From the NCBI GenBank assembly GCA_963675135.1, contig OY776128.1:68826670-68890669 (forward strand): DNA of 64,000 nt. Direction: 5' to 3'. Positions 33,055 to 43,500 of the stretch are shown piece after piece (the stretch's first letter is position 1; every line of letters begins with the position of its first letter). Under the pieces are notes generated by a model. That model had not been told where the DNA came from. It searched no databases and was given only the letters and a program-made list of their open reading frames with translations. The translations under genes and the position numbers were made by a program. The stretch comes from Galeopsis tetrahit. Taxonomy: Eukaryota > Streptophyta > Magnoliopsida > Lamiales > Lamiaceae.

Positions 33055-35102
33055 CTTTTTCCACTTTGGTATCCTTTCTTCATCCTCAACTTTCTTTTTC
33101 TCTTTTGGCTCAATCCCATTTTCTCCTCATCTTCGGCACCTCCCATCTCTACCTCCTCACATTCTTCTTCAATTTCACCTTTTTCCTCGACATCATCTTC
33201 TCCCGGTTGAGTGGGCATGGATGGACCCTCATATTTAGTGCCACTTCTAAGCTCTATTGCCTTGCAATGCTCTTTGGGGTTTATCTCGGTTGTTGAGGGA
33301 AATTTTCCCTTGTTTAGCATTTGATTAACCGCCGTGCTCAACTCTCCAACGGACGTTGCAAGTTGCCCCACCGTGTGCTCGAGATTTTTAATCCCCCTTG
33401 AGTGTTGTTCATTGATCTTTGCTTGTTCCAAATTCGTTTTAACTTGTTGCTCTTGAGCTTTCTTGAACAACTCTTCCATCCGTAAAAGTGTATCTTCCGT
33501 AGTAGCTTTTCCTTCACCATTAGGAAGCTTTGCCCCGGGATCAAATCCGGGTGGATATTGCATTGCTCCTTTTGGGTTAGAATACGCCAAGTTGTCGTGC
33601 CTTCGAAAGTTTTGATTTTGATTCCCTTGAAATGAGGTGGATGGCCCCCCTTGCATTGGGTGACTTTGATTGGGTTGGAGTGTTGAGGATTGACCACCTT
33701 GAAAACGATTTTGTTGAGGAGCTTGATATGGACGACCACTTTGATAATTTTGTTGGTAGCTTCCTTGATATTGGGGTCTACCCATGTAGTTCACATCTTC
33801 AACTTGATTCAAAGGAAGCTCTCCTTGAGCCATAGGTAATGAGCTCTCACGTGCTTGATTAGACGATAGAGCGTTCACCTTTTCAATCAAAGTGGTGACC
33901 ATGGTCTTCACCGACTCCATTTCATTTACTTGGGCAACTCGATGTCTTCCTCCTCTATCCATCTTCATTGTAAAAGAGTTGTTCGATATCCCCTCCATTA
34001 TTTGTTTGATCTCTTCCGCCGACTTGAGCCATATCGAACCTCCGGCACAAGCATCCAAATGTTGTCGATCTTCTCCCCTCAACCCACAAAAGAACCAACA
34101 TGTAGTTTGCTCTATTGGGAAACCATGTTGAGGGCAAGTTATGAGTAGGTTGGTAAACCTTTCCCATGCTTCCTTGAGGGTCTCGTTAGCTCCTTGTGTG
34201 AATTGAGAGATGTTTTGCCTTGCTTCCATCACTTTTGAAGGTGGATAATACTTCAACAAAAATTTCTTCTTCAATTCTTCCCACGTTCTCACCTCTCCCG
34301 CCAGAATGCTTGTTTGTAACCATGTTTTTGCCTTTCCGGAAAGTGTGAAGGGAAATAGCCTCAACTTCTTTGCATCTTCGGACACACCATTTTGCTTGAG
34401 TGTGTCGGCTATCTCTAGAAATTGAGCTAAGTGCTCATTTGGATCTTCTTCAAAACCTTCCTCGGTCCTCCCTTCAAATTGCTTTTCTCTAAGCATTCTC
34501 AACAAAGAGGCATTTATTTCAAAATTATTGGCCTCCACACTGGGCCTTGCTATCCCATCATAATACTCCCTTTGTTGAGGCTCAAAGTACTCTCTCATGG
34601 GCCTCCCAAGTTGTATTTGAGGACGAGGCTCTTGTCTTTCCGGTGGAGGTGGAGCGGGTACTTCTTGAGGAAATGCACCTTGGGGTGGATGGTAAGGATA
34701 AGGTGGGGGATAATACCCTTGAGGTGGAGGATAATATCCTTGAGGGTATTGTGGATAAGGATATGGTGGAAAGCCTTGGGGATACCCTCCTTGTTGGACA
34801 TTAGGTGGATATCCTTGAGGTTGTACACCATAGTGGCCTTGATTGAACACACCACCCATTTGAACATTAGGTGGGTGTTGTATGCCATTTCCTCCCCCTC
34901 CTTGTATTTGAACATCTCCTTGTTCAACTTGGAGATTCTCTTGGGTATTGATCTCGTCACTTTCATCATCTACCACGGCACCCAGCGGTTGATTTTGTCT
35001 ATTCTCCGCCATTCTTCGATTTATCGCTCGATTCCTTCTTGCGGTGGCTTCTATCTCAAGGTTGATAGGTTCAATTTGTCCTCCACGTGCTCTTGTTATC
35101 AT
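33051..35102 (-). CDS. Athila gag polyprotein
   Basis: Structural protein that would package element RNA. I prefer the start at 35102 (MITRARGGQIEP, 683 aa); the frame runs open a further 30 residues upstream, but those are hydrophobic and unlike gag. Residues about 70-170 are Pro/Gln/Tyr-rich (repeats such as YPQGYYPPPQGYYPPP). A retrotransposon gag domain follows, about 195-370: EDPNEHLAQFLEIADTLK, GKAKTWLQ, WEELKKKFLLKYYP, then CWFFCGLRGEDRQHLDACAG. The rest is Gln/Asn-rich and ends in an acidic and then Lys-rich tail. No CCHC zinc knuckle is seen, as often in Athila. The stop overlaps the pol ATG. Confidence 0.9.
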   Translation of the reverse strand: MITRARGGQIEPINLEIEATARRNRAINRRMAENRQNQPLGAVVDDESDEINTQENLQVEQGDVQIQGGGGNGIQHPPNVQMGGVFNQGHYGVQPQGYPPNVQQGGYPQGFPPYPYPQYPQGYYPPPQGYYPPPYPYHPPQGAFPQEVPAPPPPERQEPRPQIQLGRPMREYFEPQQREYYDGIARPSVEANNFEINASLLRMLREKQFEGRTEEGFEEDPNEHLAQFLEIADTLKQNGVSEDAKKLRLFPFTLSGKAKTWLQTSILAGEVRTWEELKKKFLLKYYPPSKVMEARQNISQFTQGANETLKEAWERFTNLLITCPQHGFPIEQTTCWFFCGLRGEDRQHLDACAGGSIWLKSAEEIKQIMEGISNNSFTMKMDRGGRHRVAQVNEMESVKTMVTTLIEKVNALSSNQARESSLPMAQGELPLNQVEDVNYMGRPQYQGSYQQNYQSGRPYQAPQQNRFQGGQSSTLQPNQSHPMQGGPSTSFQGNQNQNFRRHDNLAYSNPKGAMQYPPGFDPGAKLPNGEGKATTEDTLLRMEELFKKAQEQQVKTNLEQAKINEQHSRGIKNLEHTVGQLATSVGELSTAVNQMLNKGKFPSTTEINPKEHCKAIELRSGTKYEGPSMPTQPGEDDVEEKGEIEEECEEVEMGGAEDEEKMGLSQKRKRKLRMKKGYQSGKR

Positions 35103-35227
35103 GCACCTATGGAAAATTGCAAATATCAAACTCTTGAAACAAAAATAAAAATAAAATAAAAGCAAGTAATTGTAGCTAACACTAGTATTCAACTAACTCT
35201 AAGTTCCACTTATAGCACTACGTCACC

Positions 35228-35245
35228 TCCCCGGCAGCGGCGCCA
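35228..35245 (-). other. Athila primer-binding site (tRNA-Asp type)
   Basis: Minus strand TGGCGCCGCTGCCGGGGA, one base after the 5' LTR. It is complementary to the 3' end of plant tRNA-Asp with one mismatch, the primer used by Athila elements. Confidence 0.88.
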
Positions 35246-35246
35246 T

Positions 35247-37584
35247 TGACTTGAACGAATTTTAGACTATATGTTTTGACTAACTACTTCCCCTCAAGCA
35301 TAAGGGTTCGTAGTAGTAATGGAAGTATTCGACCAAGTAGTATCGACCTAGGAGGTGGGTTTGTGCAATGGATCCCTAGAGTTTTGTGTCGTCATAACTA
35401 ATGTAACTACGGGCTCGGTTTTTGGATTTCTAAAATTAAGCTAAGTTACTACTAAACTTCAAGAAATTAAACCAAACACCAACCTAGAAACTAACAAGCA
35501 ATTTGAACTCCTAAAAACAAACAAATAATCTATAAGAACAATTACCACAACTTAACAAAGAAAATTACTACTAAGCAAGAATTTAACAATTAAAACAAAG
35601 AACAACTACGAATATGATTCGAATAAGTGCAAGGGTGAGAGAATGCTTCGGGTGTTCTCCACCTAGTGAAATAGAGAGGAATTGCTTTCACTTTGTTAAT
35701 GCTTTAATCAATATTTGCTAAGAGCACCTAAATGCTAGGATGACAACCATTTCCCTTCGGGTAATATAGCCTTAATTCTAAGGTGTTCCCAAACCCGGTA
35801 ATAAGGTTTTCTTCCTAATCCTCACCAACTACTCAAACAATCATTCAAGTAATTAATGTCCTTTAATGGGGTTCTAATACGATTAACTCTCTCTCGACGA
35901 ATTAAAAGTATAACTAACACATTTGCATACCAACAACTCACACCATAAATATGAACATGTCCATGTAACTCTCGTCTACGCTAAACATGCATCTAAATAT
36001 GGATTAATAGAAGTTAACATACAAAGTACAAATAATACCCATTAAAAGAAGCAATAAATCTAATATTAGCAATAACAAAGCTCAAACAATTCCAAACTTG
36101 ATATTCACATGGTTTTAGAACACCCAAAGCATAAATAAACTTAGCCCATGGTGTTTTGAGAAACACCCATGGCTAAAACATCAAAAGAAATCAAGATACA
36201 CATTAAATATTGAATTATATAGAAAATGAGAGAATGGTTTGAAGTCACCTTGTTGTTTCTTCAAAATATCTAGCTATTACAAAAGTGTGGAGCCTTCTTC
36301 TTCAAAAGCCTATGCTAAGTACTAAATATTGAAGCTAATCTAGGAATTAAAGTGCAATAAATGTGGAAGATGGAGTTAAGATGAACTAGGGTTTATGGTG
36401 TTGTAATAAATGAGGCCAAGAATCCTCTACAAACTGAGTTTTGAAGCTATTTAAAGCTTCCAAGAGTGTGTGAGACGAAATTAGCACTTTGGTCCTTGAA
36501 GTTCTTTAAAATTCGCGAAAAACCCCGAAAGACGAGAGTTGACTCGGTCAACCGAGTGAGAGGGACTTCTAGAACCAAAAATGGTTCCAGATGTCAAACG
36601 GCCGCCAGTGTGATGTAAAACGGACACCAGTGTGATATCACTCGGCCGCCAGTGTGAAACCACTCGGCCGGCCGAGTGACATGGTCATTCCAGAAAGTTT
36701 CTGCAAGTTTTTCTCACTCGGCCGCCAGTGTGATACCACTCGGCCGGCCGAGTGACTTCTGCAACTTTGATTTTTCTAACACTTTTTCTTGGCTTTCCTT
36801 CTTGTCCTCCAACCGAACTTCAATTCCCATGCACCAATGCTCGTTTCCCTCTAAAGTGGACTATTTCACCTTGTTTCCTACATTTTGAACATATTTCTCG
36901 ACAACAAGGTTAGTAGCACCATTTCTATCAATTACAACCAAAATCACATCAAAATGCTACGATAATATAGCAATAATGAGCACAAATACGAGCAATCTCA
37001 CACCCAATCAACCCTCCCAAACTTAGAGATTTGCTTGTCCCCAAGCAAAGAAAAAGAAAACAAAGGAGGGTGATTGCGAAGGATTTGTGAATGGATACAA
37101 TGCATAATAGGCATGATCAAACAATATCTCCAATGAATGGTTCATCAACACATGCAATTTCTCTACCACTTTCAAGACAAAATGTGATCCAAGCTAAGAC
37201 AAATTCAACACACTTGATTCACCACTCTCTCAAGAAGTGTTTCTCTCAACACACAAGTGTATATTGGGCATGTAAGCTCTCAAATGTCAATCCACAAAAA
37301 CACAAAGACCATAGGCTTGCTTTTCAACTCAAGTCTCTACCAAATATTTAGGAATCAATTGTCAATCAAAGAGGTCTTTCAAGGGTTGTAATGTAGGCTC
37401 TTTGGAAGGGGTGGGATAAATTTGGGATTAGTGACTCATTCACTTGTAGAGCAACAAATGTTGTATTTCTCTCATTTTTCATTCAACTCTCACACAACAC
37501 TTGCTCTCTTTCTTTTCTTTTCACTCAAAATGAACTTCACCCCTTTTTCCTTCTTTTCACAACATTTTGAACCATTTCTCTTCA
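35247..37584 (-). repeat. Athila 5' LTR
   Basis: The more complete LTR, 2338 bp, TG...CA ends. It contains the 259 bp at 37236-37494 missing from the 3' LTR, and the palindrome cluster at 36540-36757 with two perfect cactcggccggccgagtg copies (36661-36678 and 36737-36754). The promoter for the element should lie here, but I could not place a TATA box confidently. Confidence 0.9.
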
Positions 37585-38035
37585 CTTTATATTTGTTTGA
37601 TACTATAACACTACTACTTTTATATATTTTTTCTTATACTTCCTAAACTTTTTCGATGTGGACATAATAAAATTCATATGTTTGTTTGTTACTAACAATA
37701 TTGCTTTTATAATGATTTCCTCTCATATTTCATCTACACCTTATTCGATGTGGGATTAAAATTTCATATTTTTATTTGTTTCCTCTTATATTTATTTTAC
37801 TTTTTATTCGATGTGGAACATAAATCTCATATATTGTTTTCTTACTAACATTGTTGTTTTTATATTATTTTCCTCTCATATTTTTCTATTATTTATTCGA
37901 TATAGGACAAAAATCTCATGTTTATTTTTCATTCTTTTTTCTAACATGTGTATAACTTCTTTCATTTATTCAATTATTTCATTTCATGTATAGGACAAAA
38001 ATCTCATGTTTATTAATAATGAATTCAATTATTTC
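37585..38035. repeat. Degenerate ttcgatgtgggac repeats
   Basis: The motif (a)ttcgatgtgg(g)aca-taaaatctcat-gttt recurs near 37652, 37748, 37807, 37892 and (tgtataggac) 37986, with tcctctcatatttt between copies. This is a loose tandem array of about 60-100 bp spacing beginning right after the Athila LTR. Non-coding. Confidence 0.65.
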
Positions 38036-38479
38036 AAAGAATAAAAAAATTATTATTTCAACAATATTTTAAACAAACAAATATAATTTTAAAAAATACG
38101 GAATATCATGTTTACTAGTATTATTTTATCGATTGGACCGTGAACCGGTTCCTAATCCGGTTTGATCTCCGCTCCGATTATAAAAACACTGATTTTAACA
38201 CACCAGAAAAACAATTTTATTACTTTTAAAGTTAAAAAGTTGGGACCTTCTATATGTAGTCAGAGTGTCGTAACGTGTCGTAATGACTACCGTAGTCAGT
38301 TAATCTAAGCCATTAAAAATCTAATCTAAAGATTTAGATTTGATGACCTGTTACCTTTTGTAAATTTTACGATATGTATTGTCGTAATGTGTCATAAATT
38401 TGTATTTTCTATTAAATTAAATTAATTAAAATATATTATTGTAAATTTACATTTTTATCCTAATACAATAAAATAATTT
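38036..38479. other. AT-rich DNA, possible transposon fragment
   Basis: Contains gaccgtgaaccggttcctaa near 38145, seen in some hAT-type ends, and a patch near 38265-38400 with repeated gtcgtaa/tacggtagtc motifs that may pair with 39030-39120 (ggttacgacgcc, tgactaccgtaag). Not resolved. Confidence 0.3.
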
Positions 38480-38940
38480 ATTACAACAATTATCTACACC
38501 CGCTAATTTTAGGAGTTCACCCCAAATCATTTTTTACCATAGTTATCTGCACCCATTCATTTTATGAGTTCACCCCCAAATCATTTCTTTTTTACAACGG
38601 TTATCTAAACCCGCTCATTTTATGAGATATTGGACTCATAAAATGTGCGAGTGCAGATAATCGTGGTAAAACAATAATTTTGGGGTGAACTCATAAAATG
38701 AGCGAGTGCAGATAATTGTGGTAAAAAATAATTTGGGGGTGAACTCATAGAATGAGCGGGTGTAGATAACTGTTGTAAAAAAGAAATGATTTGGGGGTGA
38801 ACTCATTAAATGAGCGGGTGCAGATAATTGTTGTAAAAATATGACTAGGGGGTGAATTCATTAAATTAGCGGGTGCAGATAATTGTAGTAAAAATATGAT
38901 TAGGGGGTGCACTCATTAAATTAGTGGGTGCATGTAAAAT
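38480..38940. repeat. Head-to-head minisatellite (about 62-bp unit)
   Basis: Up to about 38625, about 2.5 units read cacccgctcattttatgagt, tcacccccaaatcatttttt, accatggttatctg. From 38630 the same unit continues in the opposite orientation for about six copies (ggtgaactcataaaatgagc, gggtgcagataattgtggta). The array therefore turns round at about 38628, making a palindromic minisatellite. Confidence 0.85.
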
Positions 38941-39209
38941 ATAAATAAAATTCAAAAAGAAGGGTAATATAGTAAATATCAAAATATAATTTAAATAATG
39001 CTAAAAATAACTGAAACCTGTATGATAGGTAGCAGGTCGTTTTTACGGTTACGACGCCACATGGCGCGATTCGACAAAGTGACTGCGTAGTCACTTTGTA
39101 AAATGTGACTACCGTAAGAATTGCCCTAAAAGAGTTTTTACTATCTTTACTTTTATCTCTCATAATACTAATAAATAATTTATACATTAAAATCCGTGCA
39201 TAAAAATTA

Positions 39210-39469
39210 CTCCCTCCATCCCATTATAAGTTTTTCATTTTTCTTTTATGGATGTCACGTTATAAGTTTCTCATTCCATTTTTGTCGGGATATTATTTTC
39301 TCTCTTTTATTTTATTATACTTCATCTAATACTCATCTATTATTTTCTTTCTCATCATCACATCACTTATGCTTTATCTATTATTTTATTATATTTTTTA
39401 ATTAAAAAAATATTATAGTAGAACTAAAGTCTAAAGGAGTATGAGTTTTTAGGTAAGAAATTGAGGGAG
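39210..39469. mobile_element. Stowaway-like MITE
   Basis: Starts ctccctccatcccattataa and ends ggtaagaaattgagggag, with TA on both sides. Same subfamily as 18757-19030. Confidence 0.75.
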
Positions 39470-39479
39470 TAATGCATAT

Positions 39480-39484
<5 letters not shown>

Positions 39485-39518
<34 letters not shown>
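39485..39518. repeat. (AT)n microsatellite
   Basis: A run of alternating at dinucleotides right of the MITE. Confidence 0.9.
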
Positions 39519-39522
<4 letters not shown>

Positions 39523-39589
39523 TTTGGTGTTTAAAAGATTATTAATTTGTACAGTTGAAATATAAGAATTTGAAACATATACTCCGTAC

Positions 39590-39690
39590 TACTTCCTCTC
39601 TCAACATATTTACCCATATGTTATTATTTTTTCACCCACTCAATCTACCTTTTACTTTACTTTATTCATAAAAGTTTATAAAATTACCCC
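39590..39690. mobile_element. Half of a Stowaway-like MITE
   Basis: gtactacttcctctctcaac, catatgttattattttttca and ctactttattcataaaagtt match the reverse complement of the interior of the MITE at 42929-43198, but only one end is present. The other half is replaced by the TRIM fragment that follows. Confidence 0.6.
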
Positions 39691-39819
39691 TCAAAACATG
39701 AATCGAACCCAGATCATTTTGCCCGATTTGCTCTGATACAATGAAATAATTCCATCTCATCTAAAAGTCCGAACTTGTAGAGAGTATGAGAATTAATTCG
39801 TGTATATTAATTCCTAACA
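39691..39819 (-). mobile_element. Truncated TRIM-type LTR element
   Basis: On the minus strand an LTR (39819-39742) starts TGTTAGGAATTAATATACAC and ends ATGAGATGGAATTATTTCA. It is followed by the primer site region TGTATCAGAGCAAATCGGG and about 40 bp of internal sequence (ctgggttcgattcatg), after which it stops. It is clearly the same family as the intact copy at 60223-60518. The second LTR is missing. Confidence 0.85.
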
Positions 39820-39842
39820 AAAATTATTATACATCTTTCTTA

Positions 39843-40138
39843 CTCCCTCCGTCCCGTGATTACTTGCACACTTTTATTATTGGGACGTCCCCAAATTACT
39901 TGCACACTCTTAATATGGAAATACCAAACAAAATTAATATCCTTACAACATCATTTTATTTTCAAATTTGTCACTCACTTTTTCCCTACATTTCACTTTA
40001 CACATCATCAAATCCATTTTACACATCATCAAATTACCTAAAATACCCCTATTTTATCTTACATCATCAACTACTAAATCTATTTTTCTTAAACAACGTG
40101 TCGGTCAAACTATGTAAATTATTTCGGGACGGAGAGAG
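39843..40138. mobile_element. Stowaway-like MITE
   Basis: Ends ctccctccgtcccgtgatta and aaattatttcgggacggaga (then gag) form inverted repeats, with TA on both sides. Confidence 0.85.
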
Positions 40139-41069
40139 TAATAATTAGGCTTTTTTAATTAATTATTAATGTTTTAATATTTTTTTACTCTTATATTGGT
40201 GTTTGAGGGTGTTTTAATAAAATAAATAGGAGCGCCCTCTTTGTAGGCGTCCCTCCCCTTTTTTCTGACTTCTTTGCAGTGTGTCAGAAGGAGCGCCGAT
40301 TGAAGCGGCGTCCTTCTTAAAGTCTCTGCACCCTTACAGCCCTACACTACACCTACCCCATTTCTCATTTAATACCAAAACAAACTCCTTTTTAATTTAT
40401 ATATACAGATATCACTGTCATCATTCCTCCTCTTTTTCTCCTCATTATAAATTATCAAGCAAAATATTCATTTTTATTAAAGTATGTTCTTATATTTTAT
40501 TTAATACTCTTTCTAAAATTTTTTGATCGGTTAAATTTTATAAATTTTTTTCCTAAAAGAAAAATATTACTCTCATTCACTATTTTATTTCTACTTTATC
40601 TTCACTCTTAAATTTTCACTTTTTACATAAATAATCAATATTTTTTAAAATCTTTGTCCAACCAAAATGAAAATTATAAAAATGAACTGAGAAAGTATTT
40701 AACTTGTACAATAATTTAATTTGTATAATAGTGTAGTTAGAATATAATTTATGTTCTAATATATTAAAATGATAATTTAATTTTAATTTATGATTTTTTA
40801 TTCTTATTATTATTATTTTGTTAATTTAAGTTTTAGGCTTGTATTAAATTTTCTCTTTTATTAATGTATGTTTTGATTTTGCTAAAATTTTCTTAGACTA
40901 ATTTTGCTAATAGTTTAAGTTTTAATTTATATTAATGATTTTATTAATAGTTTAGACTCTATATTGATTATTAGAATTTAGAAGAATTAATTATTTGAAA
41001 TTAGAAAATACTAGCATGAGCTATTAATAATTTTGTCATTTTGGTTCATTCGTCTATAAGCTTCACATG
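40139..41069. other. AT-rich DNA with a short inverted-repeat partner
   Basis: aaagtctctgcacccttaca (near 40319) has an inverted partner, tgtaggggtgtagagacttt, near 42715, and gcgcc/ggcgtcc motifs sit beside both. This may be the eroded ends of a larger element enclosing the Mutator-like element; no target duplication supports it. Confidence 0.3.
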
Positions 41070-41192
41070 GGGACGGGATCTCCTGTTACACAATAGTGTT
41101 ACATCTCCTGTTACACCATTTAGATTTACGCCTTTTAACTAAACGTTCAGACCATTTAGATTTGCGCCACGTGTCCACAAAAAATTCCTTAT

Positions 41193-41368
41193 ACCAAAAT
41201 TAGTTTGATTTATGAATACTAGCTACATTCTTGACCACATTCTTTATCAAACAAAATTTATATATTAAAATTAGTTATAGTTAATGAAGGGTAGTATAGA
41301 CCACAATTTATAATCTTAATTTGTTAAAAAAAACTAAAATGACACTTATTAAAAAGTGGAGGGAGTAA
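41193..41368. mobile_element. Partial Stowaway-like MITE
   Basis: ctacattcttgaccacattc, aatgaagggtagtatagacc and aatgacacttattaaaaagt followed by ggagggag match the right half of the MITE at 55495-55819. The left end is missing. Confidence 0.6.
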
Positions 41369-41623
41369 ATATCTACAATAATTTTATATATAATTGAAGC
41401 CACAAAATATTAATTGGAGTCGCATATATTAATTAACTATAACATCTATTATTATTATATAATTAATATTATTATTATGGAGGTCAAAAGAAAAATATAA
41501 ACTTAACCATTTAAAAATATTGGAGTATAAAAATTTACAAGCTCTTAAAATACACATAAAATTGATAGCATATAATTAATATAAAATTTCTACGTGAATA
41601 ATATAAAATTTACGTAATTATTA

Positions 41624-41875
41624 CTCCCTCCGTCCACGAAAAGTAGTCCCATTTGACACATATTTTTTGTCCACCAAATGTAGTCCCATGCACTTTATGG
41701 AAACTATCACCCTTCAACTATCACTTAATTACTCAATTTGCCATCAACTTTATTCCTAAACAATCACTTTATTCACAATGGACCCCACAATACCCTTACT
41801 TTATCTACTTTATCTACCATTTTCTTAAAACTTGTGCCCCATCCCCATGTCCCTACTTTTCATGGATGGAGGGAG
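41624..41875. mobile_element. Stowaway-like MITE
   Basis: Ends ctccctccgtccacgaaaag and ctacttttcatggatggagg are inverted repeats with TA on both sides. Sits near the centre of the Mutator-like element. Confidence 0.85.
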
Positions 41876-42059
41876 TATAATTCTTTAGATAACTAATAAT
41901 TTTAAAAAATAAAAATAAATTGGAAGAATTAAAAAATTATGCATAATAATAAATATTGTAAAAATTATACTTCGTGTTTTACCAACAAATTCCCTATACA
42001 AACGTTAATTATAATAAATTAAAATTACATAAAATGACACACTTATAATATATACTAAC

Positions 42060-42063
<4 letters not shown>

Positions 42064-42092
<29 letters not shown>
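42064..42092. repeat. (AT)n microsatellite
   Basis: Alternating at dinucleotides near the fold centre of the Mutator-like element. Confidence 0.85.
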
Positions 42093-42095
<3 letters not shown>

Positions 42096-42928
42096 AATAC
42101 CTATAATTCTACGCATAAATTGCTATAATTCTTAACATCTATAATTAATTATTATATAAAATATATAATTCTTAATATCTAGTACTAAATATTATAATTC
42201 TTAATTTTATATATTCGCGTAGAAATTTTTATATTAATTATATGCTATCAATTTTATGTGTATTTTAAGAGCTTGTAAATTTTTATACTCCAATATTTTT
42301 AAATGGTTAAGTTTATATTTTTCTTCACCTCCATAATAATAATATTAATTATATAATAATAATAATAATTGATGTTATAGTTAATTAATATATGCGACTT
42401 CAATTAATATTTTGTGGCTTCAATTATATAAATTATTATAGATATTTATAAGATTTTTTGGAATAGAATTTTGGAAGGAAATTATTTTAATTAATTAATA
42501 TCATTCCTTAAATAGGGTAAAGTGTTATGTTAGGGTGTTATTCTCATATTTGTAAATTTTGATGGATGGACACGTGACGCAAATCTAAATGGTGTAACAG
42601 AAGATGTAATACCATTGTGTAACAGGAGGTCCCGTTTCCTTCACATGTCCTTGGTAAATATTTTTTAATTTTTTATTTTTACACTTCACTTTATATCCTG
42701 CAGCGTGCAGTCAGGTGTAGGGGTGTAGAGACTTTCATGGCGCCGTTTCAATTTACGTTATTAATGAACCTAAATACAATTTTTATCTCTATCCTCCTGA
42801 TTTGTCTGTGAAAAGATGGGTTAGTGAGTTTTCAAGTCCCGAAGAGTCGAAGACTCCTGATTCTGCACGTGGACTCCACCTTCTTCTTTTTACACGCAAC
42901 TACAGACTACAGTAGTAGTAGTATACTA

Positions 42929-43198
42929 CTCCCTCCGTTCCGGAGGAACTTGCACCCTTTGACCGGCACACATTTTAAGAAATGTGTAAGAAAATGTGTA
43001 ATGATTGATGTTTTGAGGGGTACTTTTGTAAACTTTTATGAATAAAGTAAAGTAAAAAGTAGATTGAGTGTGGAAAAGTAATGGCATATGGGTAAATATG
43101 AGTATATTTCAAGGGTGAGGGTTGTGAAGATATTTCCTTTTATGGAGTGTGCAAATTGGTATGGGACATCCATATATGGAAAGTGTGCAAATTCCTAG
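42929..43198. mobile_element. Stowaway-like MITE
   Basis: Starts ctccctccgttccggaggaa; the right end (gtgtgcaaattcctagta) keeps the subterminal inverted match but has lost the terminal gggag. Interior matches 39590-39690 in reverse. Confidence 0.65.
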
Positions 43199-43500
43199 TA
43201 TACACTACTTTAATCATCACACCTAAAAATCCACAACTTTTTAGAAACAAATATTAGTACTAAAATCTTAATTTAAATCTTGTTTTTTTTAAAAATTACT
43301 ACTCCTTTTAACTATTTTTAACACATCTTTCTCCTACTATATCTAAGTAAATTCCTACCATTTTTCATTTTAATTGTAATCGTTGAGGATTCTTAAAGAA
43401 AGGTATTTATAAGACATGTTCCACGTTATGAGTAGCCTTCCATACTGATATGAGAAAAAAAAAATGTTTATGTTCCGCAACTTTTACTCATTTTGTTCAA
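43199..43500. other. AT-rich intergenic DNA
   Basis: Nothing recognised. Confidence 0.4.

Larger units (their letters stand above)
23123..37584 (-). mobile_element. Athila-type Ty3/gypsy retrotransposon, near complete
   Basis: Order on the minus strand: LTR (37584-35247), primer-binding site for tRNA-Asp, gag, pol (protease, reverse transcriptase, RNase H, integrase), about 1.7 kb of spacer, a third frame, about 0.9 kb of spacer, LTR (25200-23123). The third frame, the Asp primer site and the DLGAS protease motif fit the Athila lineage. No frame is broken. The two LTRs differ by about a dozen point changes over some 2 kb by eye plus one 259-bp indel, so insertion was recent. No 5-bp target duplication could be found (right flank cttta, left flank is the extra primer-site copy). 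Confidence 0.92.
41070..42638. mobile_element. Long-armed Mutator-like element
   Basis: Ends GGGACGGGATCTCCTGTTAC and GTAACAGGAGGTCCCGTTTC are inverted repeats, flanked by a perfect 9-bp duplication, CTTCACATG, at 41061-41069 and 42639-42647. The inverted similarity continues inward for several hundred bases (left about 41380-41610 with taaatttttatactccaata on the opposite arm, right about 42190-42460), so it can fold almost end to end. It holds two MITE insertions in its left half and no gene. Confidence 0.9.

Noticed and set aside
31646..34804. Plus-strand frames opposite gag and pol
   Set aside because: They are shadows of the minus-strand gag and pol genes, whose motifs are unambiguous.
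38480..38940. CRISPR array
   Set aside because: The repeats are contiguous, degenerate and reverse direction, with no unique spacers and no associated genes, and the DNA is plant nuclear.
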